Shown here: one piece after another, positions 49,245-58,200 of the stretch
Position numbering within the stretch: the stretch's first letter is position 1
Layout of the letters: every line of letters begins with the position of its first letter
Source of the DNA: Sphingomonas sp. AOB5
Lineage (GTDB): Bacteria; Pseudomonadota; Alphaproteobacteria; Sphingomonadales; Sphingomonadaceae
NCBI RefSeq assembly: GCF_029433115.1
Contig: NZ_JARNTV010000015.1
Coordinates: 16,038-80,037 of the forward strand
Length of the DNA: 64,000 nucleotides
Reading direction: 5' to 3'
Position numbers and translations under genes: made by a program
Notes under the pieces: model-generated
Database searches by the model: none
What the model was told of the DNA's origin: nothing
The model's input: the letters and a program-made list of their open reading frames with translations, nothing else

Positions 49245-50195
49245 GTGCAGAACCTAATCCGCACCTGTTCCATCTGGCGCGCGCTCGAGGTGGTGGGCGA
49301 TACGCCGACGCTACTGATCCTCGAGGCGAGCCTGCTCGGCGACCGCCGGTTCGACCAGTTCCGCCGCCGCACCGGCCTGCTCAAGGCGCTGCTCAGCGAT
49401 CGGCTGAAGCGGCTGGTTGCGGCCAAGGTGCTGGAGAAGCGCCGCTACAGCGAAAGCCCGCCGCGCGACGAATATGTCCTGCTGGAAAAGGGCCGCGCGC
49501 TTTACTGGCCGGCGCTGATGCTGTTGCGCTGGGAGCTGATGTGGGGCGACGGCGAAGGCAAGATGCGCGTCGAGCTGACGCACAAGAAATGCGGCCAGCG
49601 CTTCACGCCGCTTCCCGCCTGCTCGCATTGCAAGGGTGAGGTCGACGCGACCCTGGTCGAATGGTGTGAGGGGCCGGGCGTGGGCTGGATGGCGCCCTTC
49701 TACAGCCGCCGCCGCCAGCAGCGCGACAGCAGCGAAGGCACGGCCTTGTTCGAATCCGCGGCGCAGTTGCTCGGCGACCGCTGGGCCAGCCTGATCATGC
49801 GGTCGATCTTCACCGGCATCATCCGCTTCGACGATATCCGCCGCGACACCGCGATCGCGACCAACATTCTGGCCGAGCGCCTTGCCTGGCTCACCAATTT
49901 CGGGGTGATCCGGCAGGTCCAGTACGAGACCAATCCGCCGCGATACGAATACAAGCTGCGCCGCAAGGGTGTGGACTATTACCCCGCGCTGCTGATGCTG
50001 ATGCAATGGGGCGACAAATATTATGCCTCGCCCGAGGGTCCGCCGCTGCTGCTGACGCACAAGAGCTGCGGGCATGAGCTGGATGCGATGGTGAGCTGTT
50101 CGGAATGCCGCGAGCCGCTCCACGCGCAGGACGTGACCTTCCATATCGAGGAAACCGACGGCACCGATGATATCGAGTCCGCTGCCGCGGAGTGA
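49245..50195 (+). CDS. Double HxlR-type winged-helix regulator with two Cys clusters
   Basis: 316 residues made of two homologous halves. Each has an HxlR-like winged HTH (first: VVGDTPTLLILEASLLGDRR...LLSDRLKRLVAAKVLEKRRY; second: LLGDRWASLIMRSIFTGIIR...NILAERLAWLTNFGVIRQVQ) followed by a short Cys cluster with identical spacing H-x2-C-x9-C-x2-C (H113, C116, C126, C129 and H272, C275, C285, C288). The clusters look like zinc or redox-sensing ribbons. HxlR proteins normally dimerise and respond to reactive aldehydes or oxidants; here the dimer is fused in one chain. Start GTG 49245. It sits beside oxygenases that produce aldehydes and abuts the convergent mhp operon (TGATCA shared at the stops). 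Likely targets are the neighbouring divergent promoters. Confidence 0.85.
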   Translation: MQNLIRTCSIWRALEVVGDTPTLLILEASLLGDRRFDQFRRRTGLLKALLSDRLKRLVAAKVLEKRRYSESPPRDEYVLLEKGRALYWPALMLLRWELMWGDGEGKMRVELTHKKCGQRFTPLPACSHCKGEVDATLVEWCEGPGVGWMAPFYSRRRQQRDSSEGTALFESAAQLLGDRWASLIMRSIFTGIIRFDDIRRDTAIATNILAERLAWLTNFGVIRQVQYETNPPRYEYKLRRKGVDYYPALLMLMQWGDKYYASPEGPPLLLTHKSCGHELDAMVSCSECREPLHAQDVTFHIEETDGTDDIESAAAE

Positions 50196-51221
50196 TCAGC
50201 GCGATCCGGCGAGATCGAGCGCGACGTCGACGATCATATCCTCCTGCCCGCCCACCATCTTGCGGCGGCCGACTTCGGTGAGGATCGCGCGGGTATCGAC
50301 GCCATGGTCCGCCGCGGCTTTCTCGGCATGGCGCAGGAAGCTGGAATAGACGCCGGCATAGCCCAGGGTCAGCGTCTCGCGGTCGACCCGCACCGGCCGG
50401 TCCTGCAACGGGCGCACCAGATCCTCGGCCGCGTCCATCAGCGCATAGAGATCGCAGCCATGGTTCCAGCCATGCCGGTCCGCCGCGGCGATGAAAACTT
50501 CCAGCGGCGCATTGCCCGCGCCCGCGCCCATGCCGGTCAGCGAGGCATCGACGCGCACCGCGCCATTCTGGACCGCGACGATCGAGTTGGCGACGCCGAG
50601 CGACAGATTGTGATGGGCATGCACGCCGCGTTGCGTCTCGGGCTTGAGTACCCGGTCATAGGCCTGAAGCCGCGCGGCATAATCGTCCATCGTCATCGCG
50701 CCGCCGCTGTCGGTCACATAGACGCAGTGCGCGCCATATTCCTCCATCAGCTTCGCCTGCTGCGCCAGCGCATCGGGCGGCGACATATGGCTCATCATCA
50801 GGAAGCCCGACACGTCCATGCCCAGCCCGCGCGCGGCTTCGATATGCTGTTTCGAGACGTCGGCTTCGGTGCAATGGGTCGCGATGCGGACCGAGCGGAC
50901 GCCCATTTCATAGGCATGCTTCAGGTCGTGGACGGTGCCGATGCCGGGCAGCAGCAAGGTGGTGAGCACGCTATGCTCCAGCACCTCGGCGACCGCGCCG
51001 ATCCAGTCCCAGTCGCTATGCGCGCCGAAGCCATAGTTGAACGACGATCCCTGCAACCCGTCGCCATGCGCGACTTCGATGGCGTCCACCTTCGCCCGGT
51101 CGAGCGCCCTGGCGATCGCCTGCACATGATCGAGGCCATATTGGTGGCGGATCGCGTGCATGCCGTCACGCAGCGTGACGTCCTGGATATAGAGCTTGGT
51201 GGTGGCGGGATCGAAGGTCAT
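50196..51221 (-). CDS. mhpE: 4-hydroxy-2-oxovalerate aldolase
   Basis: 341 residues, DRE-TIM metallolyase family. The signature [18 protein letters not shown] is followed by the [14 protein letters not shown] metal-binding motif and [17 protein letters not shown]. It splits 4-hydroxy-2-oxovalerate (or the C6 homologue) to pyruvate and acetaldehyde (or propanal), working in a channelled complex with the acylating acetaldehyde dehydrogenase encoded immediately upstream. ATG at 51221 overlaps that gene's stop (ATGA). It is the last gene of the hydratase/dehydrogenase/aldolase operon. Equivalent names DmpG, BphI and HsaF depend on the pathway, which is not visible here. Confidence 0.95.
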   Translation of the reverse strand: MTFDPATTKLYIQDVTLRDGMHAIRHQYGLDHVQAIARALDRAKVDAIEVAHGDGLQGSSFNYGFGAHSDWDWIGAVAEVLEHSVLTTLLLPGIGTVHDLKHAYEMGVRSVRIATHCTEADVSKQHIEAARGLGMDVSGFLMMSHMSPPDALAQQAKLMEEYGAHCVYVTDSGGAMTMDDYAARLQAYDRVLKPETQRGVHAHHNLSLGVANSIVAVQNGAVRVDASLTGMGAGAGNAPLEVFIAAADRHGWNHGCDLYALMDAAEDLVRPLQDRPVRVDRETLTLGYAGVYSSFLRHAEKAAADHGVDTRAILTEVGRRKMVGGQEDMIVDVALDLAGSR

Positions 51222-52171
51222 GCGGCTGCCCCCTGATGCATGCGGGCGGCGATCTTCTCCGCGGTGCGGAGCGCGGCCGAGGTCATGATGTCGAGATTGC
51301 CGGCATAGGCGGGCAGATAGTGGGCGGCGCCCTCCACCTCGAGGAAGACGGTGACCTTCAGGCCGGTGAAGTCGGTCCGCCCGGTTTCCGCCATTTCCGG
51401 GATGTGCAGCGGCCGGTTGCCGCCGATCGATTCGAACTGCACCGCCTGTTTCAGCCGGTATCCGGGGACATAGGTCTGCACTTCGGCAACCATCGCCTCG
51501 ACGCTCTGACGGATGGCATCGCGGTCGGCCTCGTCGCACAGGCAATAGACGGTGTCGCGCATGATCAGCGGCGGCTCGGCGGGGTTCAGCACGATGATCG
51601 CCTTGCCGCGGGTCGCGCCGCCGACATCCACGATGGCCTGGCTGGTGGTCTCGGTGAACTCGTCGATATTGGCGCGGGTGCCGGGTCCGGCGCTCTTCGA
51701 CGCGATCGAGGCGACGATCTCGCCATAATGCACCTTCGCCACGCGATTGATCGCGGCGACGATGGGGATGGTCGCCTGTCCGCCACAGGTGACCATGTTG
51801 ACGTTGGGCGCGTCGAGGTTCGCGTCGCCGTTCACCGGCGGGATCGTATAGGGGCCGACGGCGGCGGGGGTCAGGTCGATCACCCGCTTGCCGTGGCGGC
51901 GCATCAGCGCATCATTGTGCTTGTGCGCGCCCGCCGAAGTGGCGTCGAACACGATCCCGATATCGGCAAAGCCATCCAGTTCGACCAGCCCGTCCACGCC
52001 GTTGGCGACCACCGGCACGCCCATCCGCGCGGCACGCTTCAGCCCGTCGCTCTCGGGATCGATGCCGACGAACGCGCCCATCTCCAGCACGTCCGACAGG
52101 CGCATGATCTTCATCATCAGATCGGTGCCGATATTGCCGGAGCCGATGATCGCGACGCGGGTCTTCGTCAT
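51218..52171 (-). CDS. mhpF: Acetaldehyde dehydrogenase (acylating)
   Basis: 317 residues. The Rossmann motif [18 protein letters not shown] opens the protein and the catalytic cysteine is C129 in [30 protein letters not shown] and [20 protein letters not shown] are conserved family stretches. It oxidises acetaldehyde (or propanal) delivered by the aldolase to the acyl-CoA with NAD+ and CoA. It starts 3 bases before the hydratase stop region (gap 52172-52174) and overlaps the aldolase, typical for the DmpFG/BphIJ type complex. Confidence 0.95.
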   Translation of the reverse strand: MTKTRVAIIGSGNIGTDLMMKIMRLSDVLEMGAFVGIDPESDGLKRAARMGVPVVANGVDGLVELDGFADIGIVFDATSAGAHKHNDALMRRHGKRVIDLTPAAVGPYTIPPVNGDANLDAPNVNMVTCGGQATIPIVAAINRVAKVHYGEIVASIASKSAGPGTRANIDEFTETTSQAIVDVGGATRGKAIIVLNPAEPPLIMRDTVYCLCDEADRDAIRQSVEAMVAEVQTYVPGYRLKQAVQFESIGGNRPLHIPEMAETGRTDFTGLKVTVFLEVEGAAHYLPAYAGNLDIMTSAALRTAEKIAARMHQGAAA

Positions 52172-52174
52172 GGT

Positions 52175-52957
52175 TCAGCCCTTCGCGTAGGTGAAGCTGG
52201 CCTCACCGATCCCGCCGACGATCGCGCGGACATGATTGCCCGGGGTCAGCGCGACCATCGGCCCCAGCGCCCCGGCCAGCAGCACATCGCCCGCCTTTAG
52301 CGGCTCGCCGCGCGCCGCGAGGGTTCGCGCCAGCCATGCCGCGGCGTTGAGCGGATTGCCGAGCGCGGCGGCAGCAACGCCGAGCGAGGCGATGGCGCCG
52401 TCGATCTCCATCACCATCCCGGCGCTGTAGATGTCGAGCCCCGCCAGCGGCTTGCCCTCGCCCAGTACGAAAAAGGCGGAGGAGCCATTGTCAGCGACGG
52501 TATCGGCGAAGCTGATCTTCCAGTCGGCGATGCGGCTGTCGACGATCTCGATCGCGGCATGGACGCTGCGGATCGCGGCCGCGGCCTGTTCCGCATCGGT
52601 CTCCGGATCGGGAAGATCGGTGCCCAAGGTGAAGGCGATCTCCGCCTCGGCCTTGGGCTGGAGCGCGCGCGCGGGGTCCAGAAAGCCGCCGTCCGCGACC
52701 TGCATGTCTTCGAACAGCGCGCCGAAATCGGGCTGGTCGACGCCGAGCTGGACCTGCACCGCCTTGGCGGTCAGCCCTGCCTTGCGCCCGACGATGCGGC
52801 GGCCCTGCGCTTCCCAGAAGCGGGTGTTGATCGTCTGCACCGCATAGGCGCCGTCCACATCGAGCGGGTCCAGCCCGTCGCGCAACGGCGGTACTGCACC
52901 GGTGGAATAAGCATCGCGCAAGCGGCTGGCGAGCGTCTCGTGGCTGGTCCGGGTCAT
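52175..52957 (-). CDS. mhpD: 2-keto-4-pentenoate hydratase
   Basis: 260 residues, FAH/hydratase superfamily. RRIVGRKAGLTAKAVQVQLG, PKAEAEIAFTLGTDL (Glu metal ligands), AAIEIVDSRIADWKISFADT and LGNPLNAAAWLARTLAARGE are the family markers. It adds water to 2-hydroxypenta-2,4-dienoate, the product of meta-cleavage pathways, giving 4-hydroxy-2-oxovalerate. It is the first gene of the operon with MhpF and MhpE and is divergent from the IclR regulator, 74 bases away. AGGAGAG precedes the ATG at 52957. No ring-cleavage dioxygenase or C-C hydrolase of the upper pathway is visible in the window. Confidence 0.94.
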   Translation of the reverse strand: MTRTSHETLASRLRDAYSTGAVPPLRDGLDPLDVDGAYAVQTINTRFWEAQGRRIVGRKAGLTAKAVQVQLGVDQPDFGALFEDMQVADGGFLDPARALQPKAEAEIAFTLGTDLPDPETDAEQAAAAIRSVHAAIEIVDSRIADWKISFADTVADNGSSAFFVLGEGKPLAGLDIYSAGMVMEIDGAIASLGVAAAALGNPLNAAAWLARTLAARGEPLKAGDVLLAGALGPMVALTPGNHVRAIVGGIGEASFTYAKG

Positions 52958-53021
52958 GTATCTCTCCTGCGCCTTGGCTAGGATCTTCCGCCGCTTGGCA
53001 CCAGCGCAGCATCGTCGTATC

Positions 53022-53038
53022 TTCTCACGATATGAGAA
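53022..53038. promoter_or_regulatory. Candidate IclR operator overlapping the IclR start codon
   Basis: TTCTCA-CGATA-TGAGAA is a perfect 6-bp-arm dyad; its right half includes the IclR ATG (53032-53034). It lies in the 74-bp divergent region between IclR and the mhpDFE operon, so one bound regulator could control both directions and repress its own translation start region. Confidence 0.5.
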
Positions 53039-53790
53039 ACGGGGTGCCGCAGATCAGGGCGACCAGCCGCACGCTGGCGATGCTGGAAGCGGTCATTGCC
53101 GATGGCGGGCGGCAGAGCATCGCGGCGCTGGCGCGAGCGAACGGCGTGCCGGTGGCGACGGCGCACCGGCAGGTCGCGACGTTGGTGGGGGAGGGCTATC
53201 TGGCGCTGTCGGGCGATGGCCGCCATCTCCCCGGCCCGCGCCTGCTCGGCCTGCTGCACCGGCTGGACGAGAAGCAGGTGATCGCCAGCGTCGCGGCACC
53301 GCTGCTCGATGAACTGGCTCGCGACCTGCGCTGCACCGTCCAGCTCGGCACGTTCGAAAACGAGATGGTCACCTATCGCATCAAGACCGGCAGTGGCGCC
53401 GATGGGCTGTTCACCCGGGTGGGCATGCAGCTCGAGGCCTATTGCTCGGCGATCGGCAAGGTGCTGCTCGCGCATCTGCCCGGGGGCGAGCGGAGCGGTT
53501 ATCTGGCGAACGGGCCGTTCGTGCCGCTGACCCCGCGCACCATCGTCGATCCCGGCGAGCTCGCCGGCGAGCTCGCGAAGGTGCGGGCACAGGGCTTTGC
53601 GATCGACGATGGCGAGATCGACGAGGGACTGATCTGCCTCGCGGTTCCGGTCCGCAATCCCGAGGCGCGGGTGCCCGCCGCGATTTCCGTATCGCAGATC
53701 GAGGGCGATCCGGCGCGGGTGCCGCACGAACGGCTGCTGCCCGCGCTTCGCGAAACTGCTGACGCAATCGAACGCGCCGCCTTCGGCTGA
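53032..53790 (+). CDS. IclR family transcriptional regulator
   Basis: 252 residues. The winged HTH covers residues about 8-70 (TSRTLAMLEAVIADGGRQSI, ALARANGVPVATAHRQVATL), then an IclR effector domain (about 75-250) with AYCSAIGKVLLAHLPGGE and DDGEIDEGLICLAVPVRN. Such regulators (MhpR, PobR, PcaU type) sense an aromatic or dicarboxylate intermediate. It is divergent from mhpD; a dyad overlaps its own start. Likely activator or repressor of mhpDFE, with a 3-phenylpropionate or catechol-derived inducer as one possibility. Confidence 0.9.
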   Translation: MRNGVPQIRATSRTLAMLEAVIADGGRQSIAALARANGVPVATAHRQVATLVGEGYLALSGDGRHLPGPRLLGLLHRLDEKQVIASVAAPLLDELARDLRCTVQLGTFENEMVTYRIKTGSGADGLFTRVGMQLEAYCSAIGKVLLAHLPGGERSGYLANGPFVPLTPRTIVDPGELAGELAKVRAQGFAIDDGEIDEGLICLAVPVRNPEARVPAAISVSQIEGDPARVPHERLLPALRETADAIERAAFG

Positions 53791-53801
53791 TGGCCCTTTC
53801 C

Positions 53802-53830
53802 CCCTCATGCGAGGGGATGCCCTCCGCACC
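53802..53830 (+). promoter_or_regulatory. CCCTC-N6-GGGGATR element, copy A
   Basis: CCCTCATGCGAGGGGATG (53802-53819) followed by TCCGCACC (53823-53830), 73 bases upstream of the two-TM protein. Copy B before the autotransporter matches it in 24 of 31 ungapped positions. A second small hairpin, GAAAAGC/GCTTTTC (53841-53863), lies between it and the ribosome site. Confidence 0.5.
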
Positions 53831-53874
53831 AGCCTTCTGGGAAAAGCCACGCTGCCGCTTTTCTGGAGAGAGAC

Positions 53875-54459
53875 ATGCGCAAGGCTGGGAAATTGTGGGG
53901 CTTCGTCGTCAAGCTGATGGCGCTTCTGGCGCTGATCGGCGCGTTCATCGCCTTCATGCGGATGCAGGAGGATGTGAGCCTCTATGACAAGCTGAAGACC
54001 CAGGGCCATGTCTCGCGCGCGATCATCGAATCGAAGAATATCGAGGAGATCGAGCGGCGCATGCCCGGCACGCGCCGCCGCACCAGCGGCACCACGACCA
54101 CCAGTGAGGTCCAGTTCCTCCAGTTCCGCTTCGACAAGAAGTCCACCGTCACCTTCGCGGATTTCGCCAGCGGCAAGGCGGGCGAGGCCGCGCTTCCGCC
54201 GGTTCCGGCCAGGACCGGCGATCCGGTGGAGGACGGCAAGGCGTTCGGCATCTCGCGCGTGTCGCGGGGGACCTATGACAAGGCGCAGGTCGGCGCGACC
54301 GTGGTCGTCGCCAATGTGCCGTGGAATCCGGACTCGCCGGTGCTGGTCGAGGAGATCAATTCCTTCACCCCCGCCGGTTACTATCCCTGGATCGGTGGAC
54401 TCGTTTTCCTTGCGATCGTCCTGTGGCTGCTCGGCCGCAGGATCGGCAAGGCAGGCTGA
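53875..54459 (+). CDS. Two-TM protein, DUF3592-like (uncertain)
   Basis: 194 residues with an N-terminal membrane segment (LWGFVVKLMALLALIGAFIA), an exported or periplasmic loop of about 130 residues and a C-terminal membrane segment (WIGGLVFLAIVLWLLGRRIG). The loop contains TTTTSEVQFLQFRFDKKSTV and GATVVVANVPWNPDSPVLVE, a layout reminiscent of DUF3592 proteins. No enzymatic motif. GGAGAGAG precedes the ATG at 53875. It is the first gene of the signalling/autotransporter locus and carries the CCCTC-N6-GGGGATG element upstream, so it is probably part of the same regulon. A sensory or envelope role is possible but unproven. Confidence 0.7.
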   Translation: MRKAGKLWGFVVKLMALLALIGAFIAFMRMQEDVSLYDKLKTQGHVSRAIIESKNIEEIERRMPGTRRRTSGTTTTSEVQFLQFRFDKKSTVTFADFASGKAGEAALPPVPARTGDPVEDGKAFGISRVSRGTYDKAQVGATVVVANVPWNPDSPVLVEEINSFTPAGYYPWIGGLVFLAIVLWLLGRRIGKAG

Positions 54460-54478
54460 TTGGACTTTGGCCCCCGAA

Positions 54479-55192
54479 ATGCGCATTGATCCGGATATGG
54501 CGAACGGCGCGAACGGCGCGGACGAGCAGGAGCCGGCGCGGGCGAAGATCGTCTTGGTCGAGGACGACGCGTCGTTGCTCGCCTATGCCGGATCGGTGCT
54601 GGCAGGGGCCTCCGACATCGAAGTCGTCGGGCAGGCCGAATGCGTCGCCGATGCGCTGGCGCTTGTGGCGCTGGCGCCCGACCTCGCCCTGCTCGATCTC
54701 GGCATGCCCGATGGCAGCGGGATCGAGGTGCTGACCGCGCTGCGGCGCGACGTGCCCGGCTGCAAGATCCTGGTCTTCACCGTGTTCGAGGACCGCGCGA
54801 GCGTGATCAACACGCTGAAGGCCGGCGCCGACGGCTATATCCTGAAGGACACCTCGCCCGAGCAGTTGCTGGCGCATGTCCGCGCGACGATCGCGGGCGA
54901 GACCCCGATCAGCTCGCGCGCCGCCAGCCATCTGCTCAGCTTGGTCCGCGACGATCCGCCGGAACCCGATCCGGCCATCGATACGCCGCAGCTTTCGCCG
55001 CGCGAACGCGAGCTGCTCGAATATCTCGCGCGCGGGCTCGGCCGCAAGGAAGCCGCGCGGGTGATGGGCATCTCGCCCTATACCGTCGCCGAATATATCC
55101 AGGGCATCTATCGCAAGCTTCAGGTACGCTCGCGCGGCGAGGCGGTGTACGAAGCCGTGCAGGCAAAGCTGATCACGCTCGACCGGTCCTGA
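54479..55192 (+). CDS. LuxR/NarL-type response regulator
   Basis: 237 residues. Receiver domain: acidic pocket E28-D29-D30, phospho-acceptor D73 in LLDLGMPDGSG and K123 in YILKDTSPEQ. C-terminal LuxR HTH: LSPRERELLEYLARGLGRKE, MGISPYTVAEYIQGIYRKLQ. It should be phosphorylated by a HisKA_3-type histidine kinase, most plausibly the one encoded at 61903-63849, the only kinase in the window. Start at ATG 54479 or 54497; neither has a strong ribosome site. It lies 19 bases after the two-TM protein and before the autotransporter. The CCCTC-N6/7-GGGGATR elements around it are its best candidate targets. Confidence 0.92.
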   Translation: MRIDPDMANGANGADEQEPARAKIVLVEDDASLLAYAGSVLAGASDIEVVGQAECVADALALVALAPDLALLDLGMPDGSGIEVLTALRRDVPGCKILVFTVFEDRASVINTLKAGADGYILKDTSPEQLLAHVRATIAGETPISSRAASHLLSLVRDDPPEPDPAIDTPQLSPRERELLEYLARGLGRKEAARVMGISPYTVAEYIQGIYRKLQVRSRGEAVYEAVQAKLITLDRS

Positions 55193-55211
55193 GACGCTGC
55201 GCGGCGAACCC

Positions 55212-55240
55212 CCCTCGCATGGGGGGATACCGTCCGCACC
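55212..55240 (+). promoter_or_regulatory. CCCTC-N6-GGGGATR element, copy B
   Basis: CCCTCGCATGGGGGGATA (55212-55229) followed by TCCGCACC (55233-55240) in the 95-base gap between the response regulator and the autotransporter, 76 bases before the GTG start. A further GAGGGGATAGCC at 55277-55287 doubles as ribosome site. Confidence 0.5.
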
Positions 55241-55287
55241 ATCGCCCGTGAGACCTTCCCCGCCGAACCAAATTCGAGGGGATAGCC

Positions 55288-58200
55288 GTGTTTCAGTATC
55301 GCAACCGTTCGCAGCGCAAGCTGGCTTTGTTCGCGACCGCGTCGTTCCTGTCGCTCGTCGCCGCGACACCGGCCTGGGCCGATTGCGATCCCACTCCGGT
55401 GACCGAGCCGATCGGCAACATCACCGCCAACGGCACCACCGTTTCCTGCACCGCGGCCAATAGCGGCAAGACCATCGTCTCGAACGCCGACTCCGTCGAA
55501 GTCCATGTCCAGCCCGGCGCGACGCTCGACAACAGCAGCGTCACGCTGAACGGCTATCTCAATTCGCTGAACTTCGCCGGGGGCAGCTCGTCGAACAACC
55601 TCAGCTTCGTCACGACCGGTCTGGGCGGCCAGATCATCTTCGCCAACGGATCGAGCGCGACCAATCTCAGCGCGACGGTGACCGGCGATAGTGGCTATAT
55701 CCGGATTCTGGCGGGCGCGACCGTCACTGCGGCGCCAGGCAACATCGTCCTGTCGAACGCCCCCGGCCAATATTCGACCTTCTCGCTGCTGGGGACGCTT
55801 TCGGCCACCGGCAACAATGGCGGCGCCTATTTGCTGACCGGAGGATCGAGTTCGCAGACCTTCAATATCCACGGCACGCTCAACGCCGCGCCCAACGGGC
55901 TGCTGATCAACGCCGGCGACGGCGATGACGATATCAGCCTGATCGCGGGCGCGGTGATCGGCGGCGGGACCGGCAACAATCTGCTGTTCGATGGCGGTAA
56001 CGGCAACGACCGCCTGTTCATCGCCGGAGGCGGCACCAGCAACTACAGCTCGATCAATATCGAGCAACTCTATGTCACGCCGGGTGCGGGCAACACGCGG
56101 ATCCTGAACGGCTCGGGCGACTATTCGCAGGTCCAGCTTGGTGCCGGGACCACTTCGGTCTCCAGCCTGTCGGCGCTGGGGCAGTCGAACTCGTTCATCC
56201 AGCTGGGGTTCAACTCGCGGCTGCTGCTCGATCTCACCGGCCCGGCGAGCTTTGGCCACAGCATCACCGGACCCGGCACGATCCAGCAGGACGGACAGGC
56301 GGTTACCTATACCGGAAACGGGACCGGCTTCACCGGCAGCTTCCTGCTGAGCAGCGGCACCGCGACCATCGCGTCGAACAACGCGTTCGGCACCGGCACG
56401 ATCACCACCAACGGATCGCTCGAGCTCACCGGCGTCACCGTCGGCAACAATATCGGCGGCAGCGGCACGGTGACGAAGGTGGGTCCCGGCACCGGCGTGC
56501 TTTCGGGCAACAACAGCTATGCCGGCGGCACCTTCGTGCAGGGCGGTATCCTGTCGATCACCAACACGAACGCGGTGAGCAGCTCGACCGTCACGGTCGG
56601 GCCGGGCGCGACGTTCGATCTCAATTTTGCGACCGACCAGACCTTCTCGAACGACATCACCGGGCAGGGCGGGGTTTCGAAGAGTGGTGCGGGCATCGCC
56701 ACGCTGACCGGCAACAACAATTATAGCGGCGGCACGGTGATCAACGCCGGCGGTATCCGGGTCGACGATCTCGCGCGGCTGGGCACCGGGCCGGTCGTCG
56801 TTGCCAACAGTAATTCGTTCCTGATCCTGAACTATAATGGCGCCGCGCCCCTGGTGCTGGCGACACCGTTCCTCTCGGGCAATGGCGGCTTCATCAAGGA
56901 AGGGACCGGCGAGCTCGAGCTTGGCGGGATCAACAGCTGGGCCGGCGGTACCGCGGTGCGCGCGGGCACGCTGCGACTGGCCAGCGGCGACGCTGCGGGC
57001 ACCGGGCAGATCCGCGTCGATGCGGGCGCGACGCTGGCGCTGGGCAATAATTTCAGCAGCCCGTCGGTCAGCAACAACATCTCCGGCGCCGGTACTATCC
57101 TGATCGATACGCCGGGCGGCGCCGCGCTCTATGGCGACAATTCGGGCTTTACCGGCACGATCAACCTCGCATCGGCCAATGCCTATCTCTACGCCCAGAC
57201 CGGCCAGTCGCTGGGTGCCGGCACCGTCAATCTGGGCGGCGGTGGTACGCTGCTCGAATTCGACAATCCCAACAACGAGATCGTCGTCGCGACGCTGACC
57301 GGCTCGGGCACGTTCGAAAAGCGCGGCAACGGCGTGCTCGACCTGACCGGCACCAACAGCCTGACCGGCAATGTCGATGTCCGTTCGGGCACGCTGCGCG
57401 TCGCCAGCGGCGCGAATATCGGCACCGCGACGGTCAATCTCGACAGCGGCGCCTTCCTCGACGTCAACACCAGTGGCAGCACCACGCTGGGCAACACCAT
57501 CACCGGTCAGGGCCGCCTGCAGAAGAGCGGCATCGGCACATTGCTGGTGACCGGCACGAACAGCTATTCGGGCGGGACCGATATTTTCGCGGGCGCGATT
57601 CGCGTGACCGATGTGTCGGCGCTCGGGACGGGGCCGATCTCGGTCTATAACGGCGCCTTCCTCGACCTCTCGATCGCGGGTTCGGCCACGCTTGCCGTGA
57701 ACGCATCGGGATCGGGCAAGCTGCGCAAATCGAATGTCGGCGACCTGACCCTGACCGGAACCTCGCTCACCGGCGGCATCGACATCACCGGCGGCCGGGT
57801 GATCGTGAACAGCGTGGCGGCACTGGGCGGCGGTCCGGTCAGCACCGCGGCGGACACGCAGCTGGTGTTCGATATCTCGACCACCCAAACCAGCAGCGTC
57901 GCGATCAGCGGCGCGGGCGCCGTGACCAAGAATGGCAGCGGCACGCTGGTGATGCAGAACGCGAACAGCTTCACCGGCGGCACCGTGATCAATGCGGGCC
58001 GGCTGGGACTGAACGACGGCGGCGCCCTCGGGTCGGGCACCGTTCTCGTGCAGCTGGGCGCGATCCTGGGGATCGGCGACATCACGCTCGCCAACAACGT
58101 CACCGGCGGCGGGCAGATCATCAAGACCGCGGGCGGAAACGCGGTTCTGACCGGCGTCAACTCCCATAGCGGTGGGATCGACATCCAGGCCGGGTCGGTC

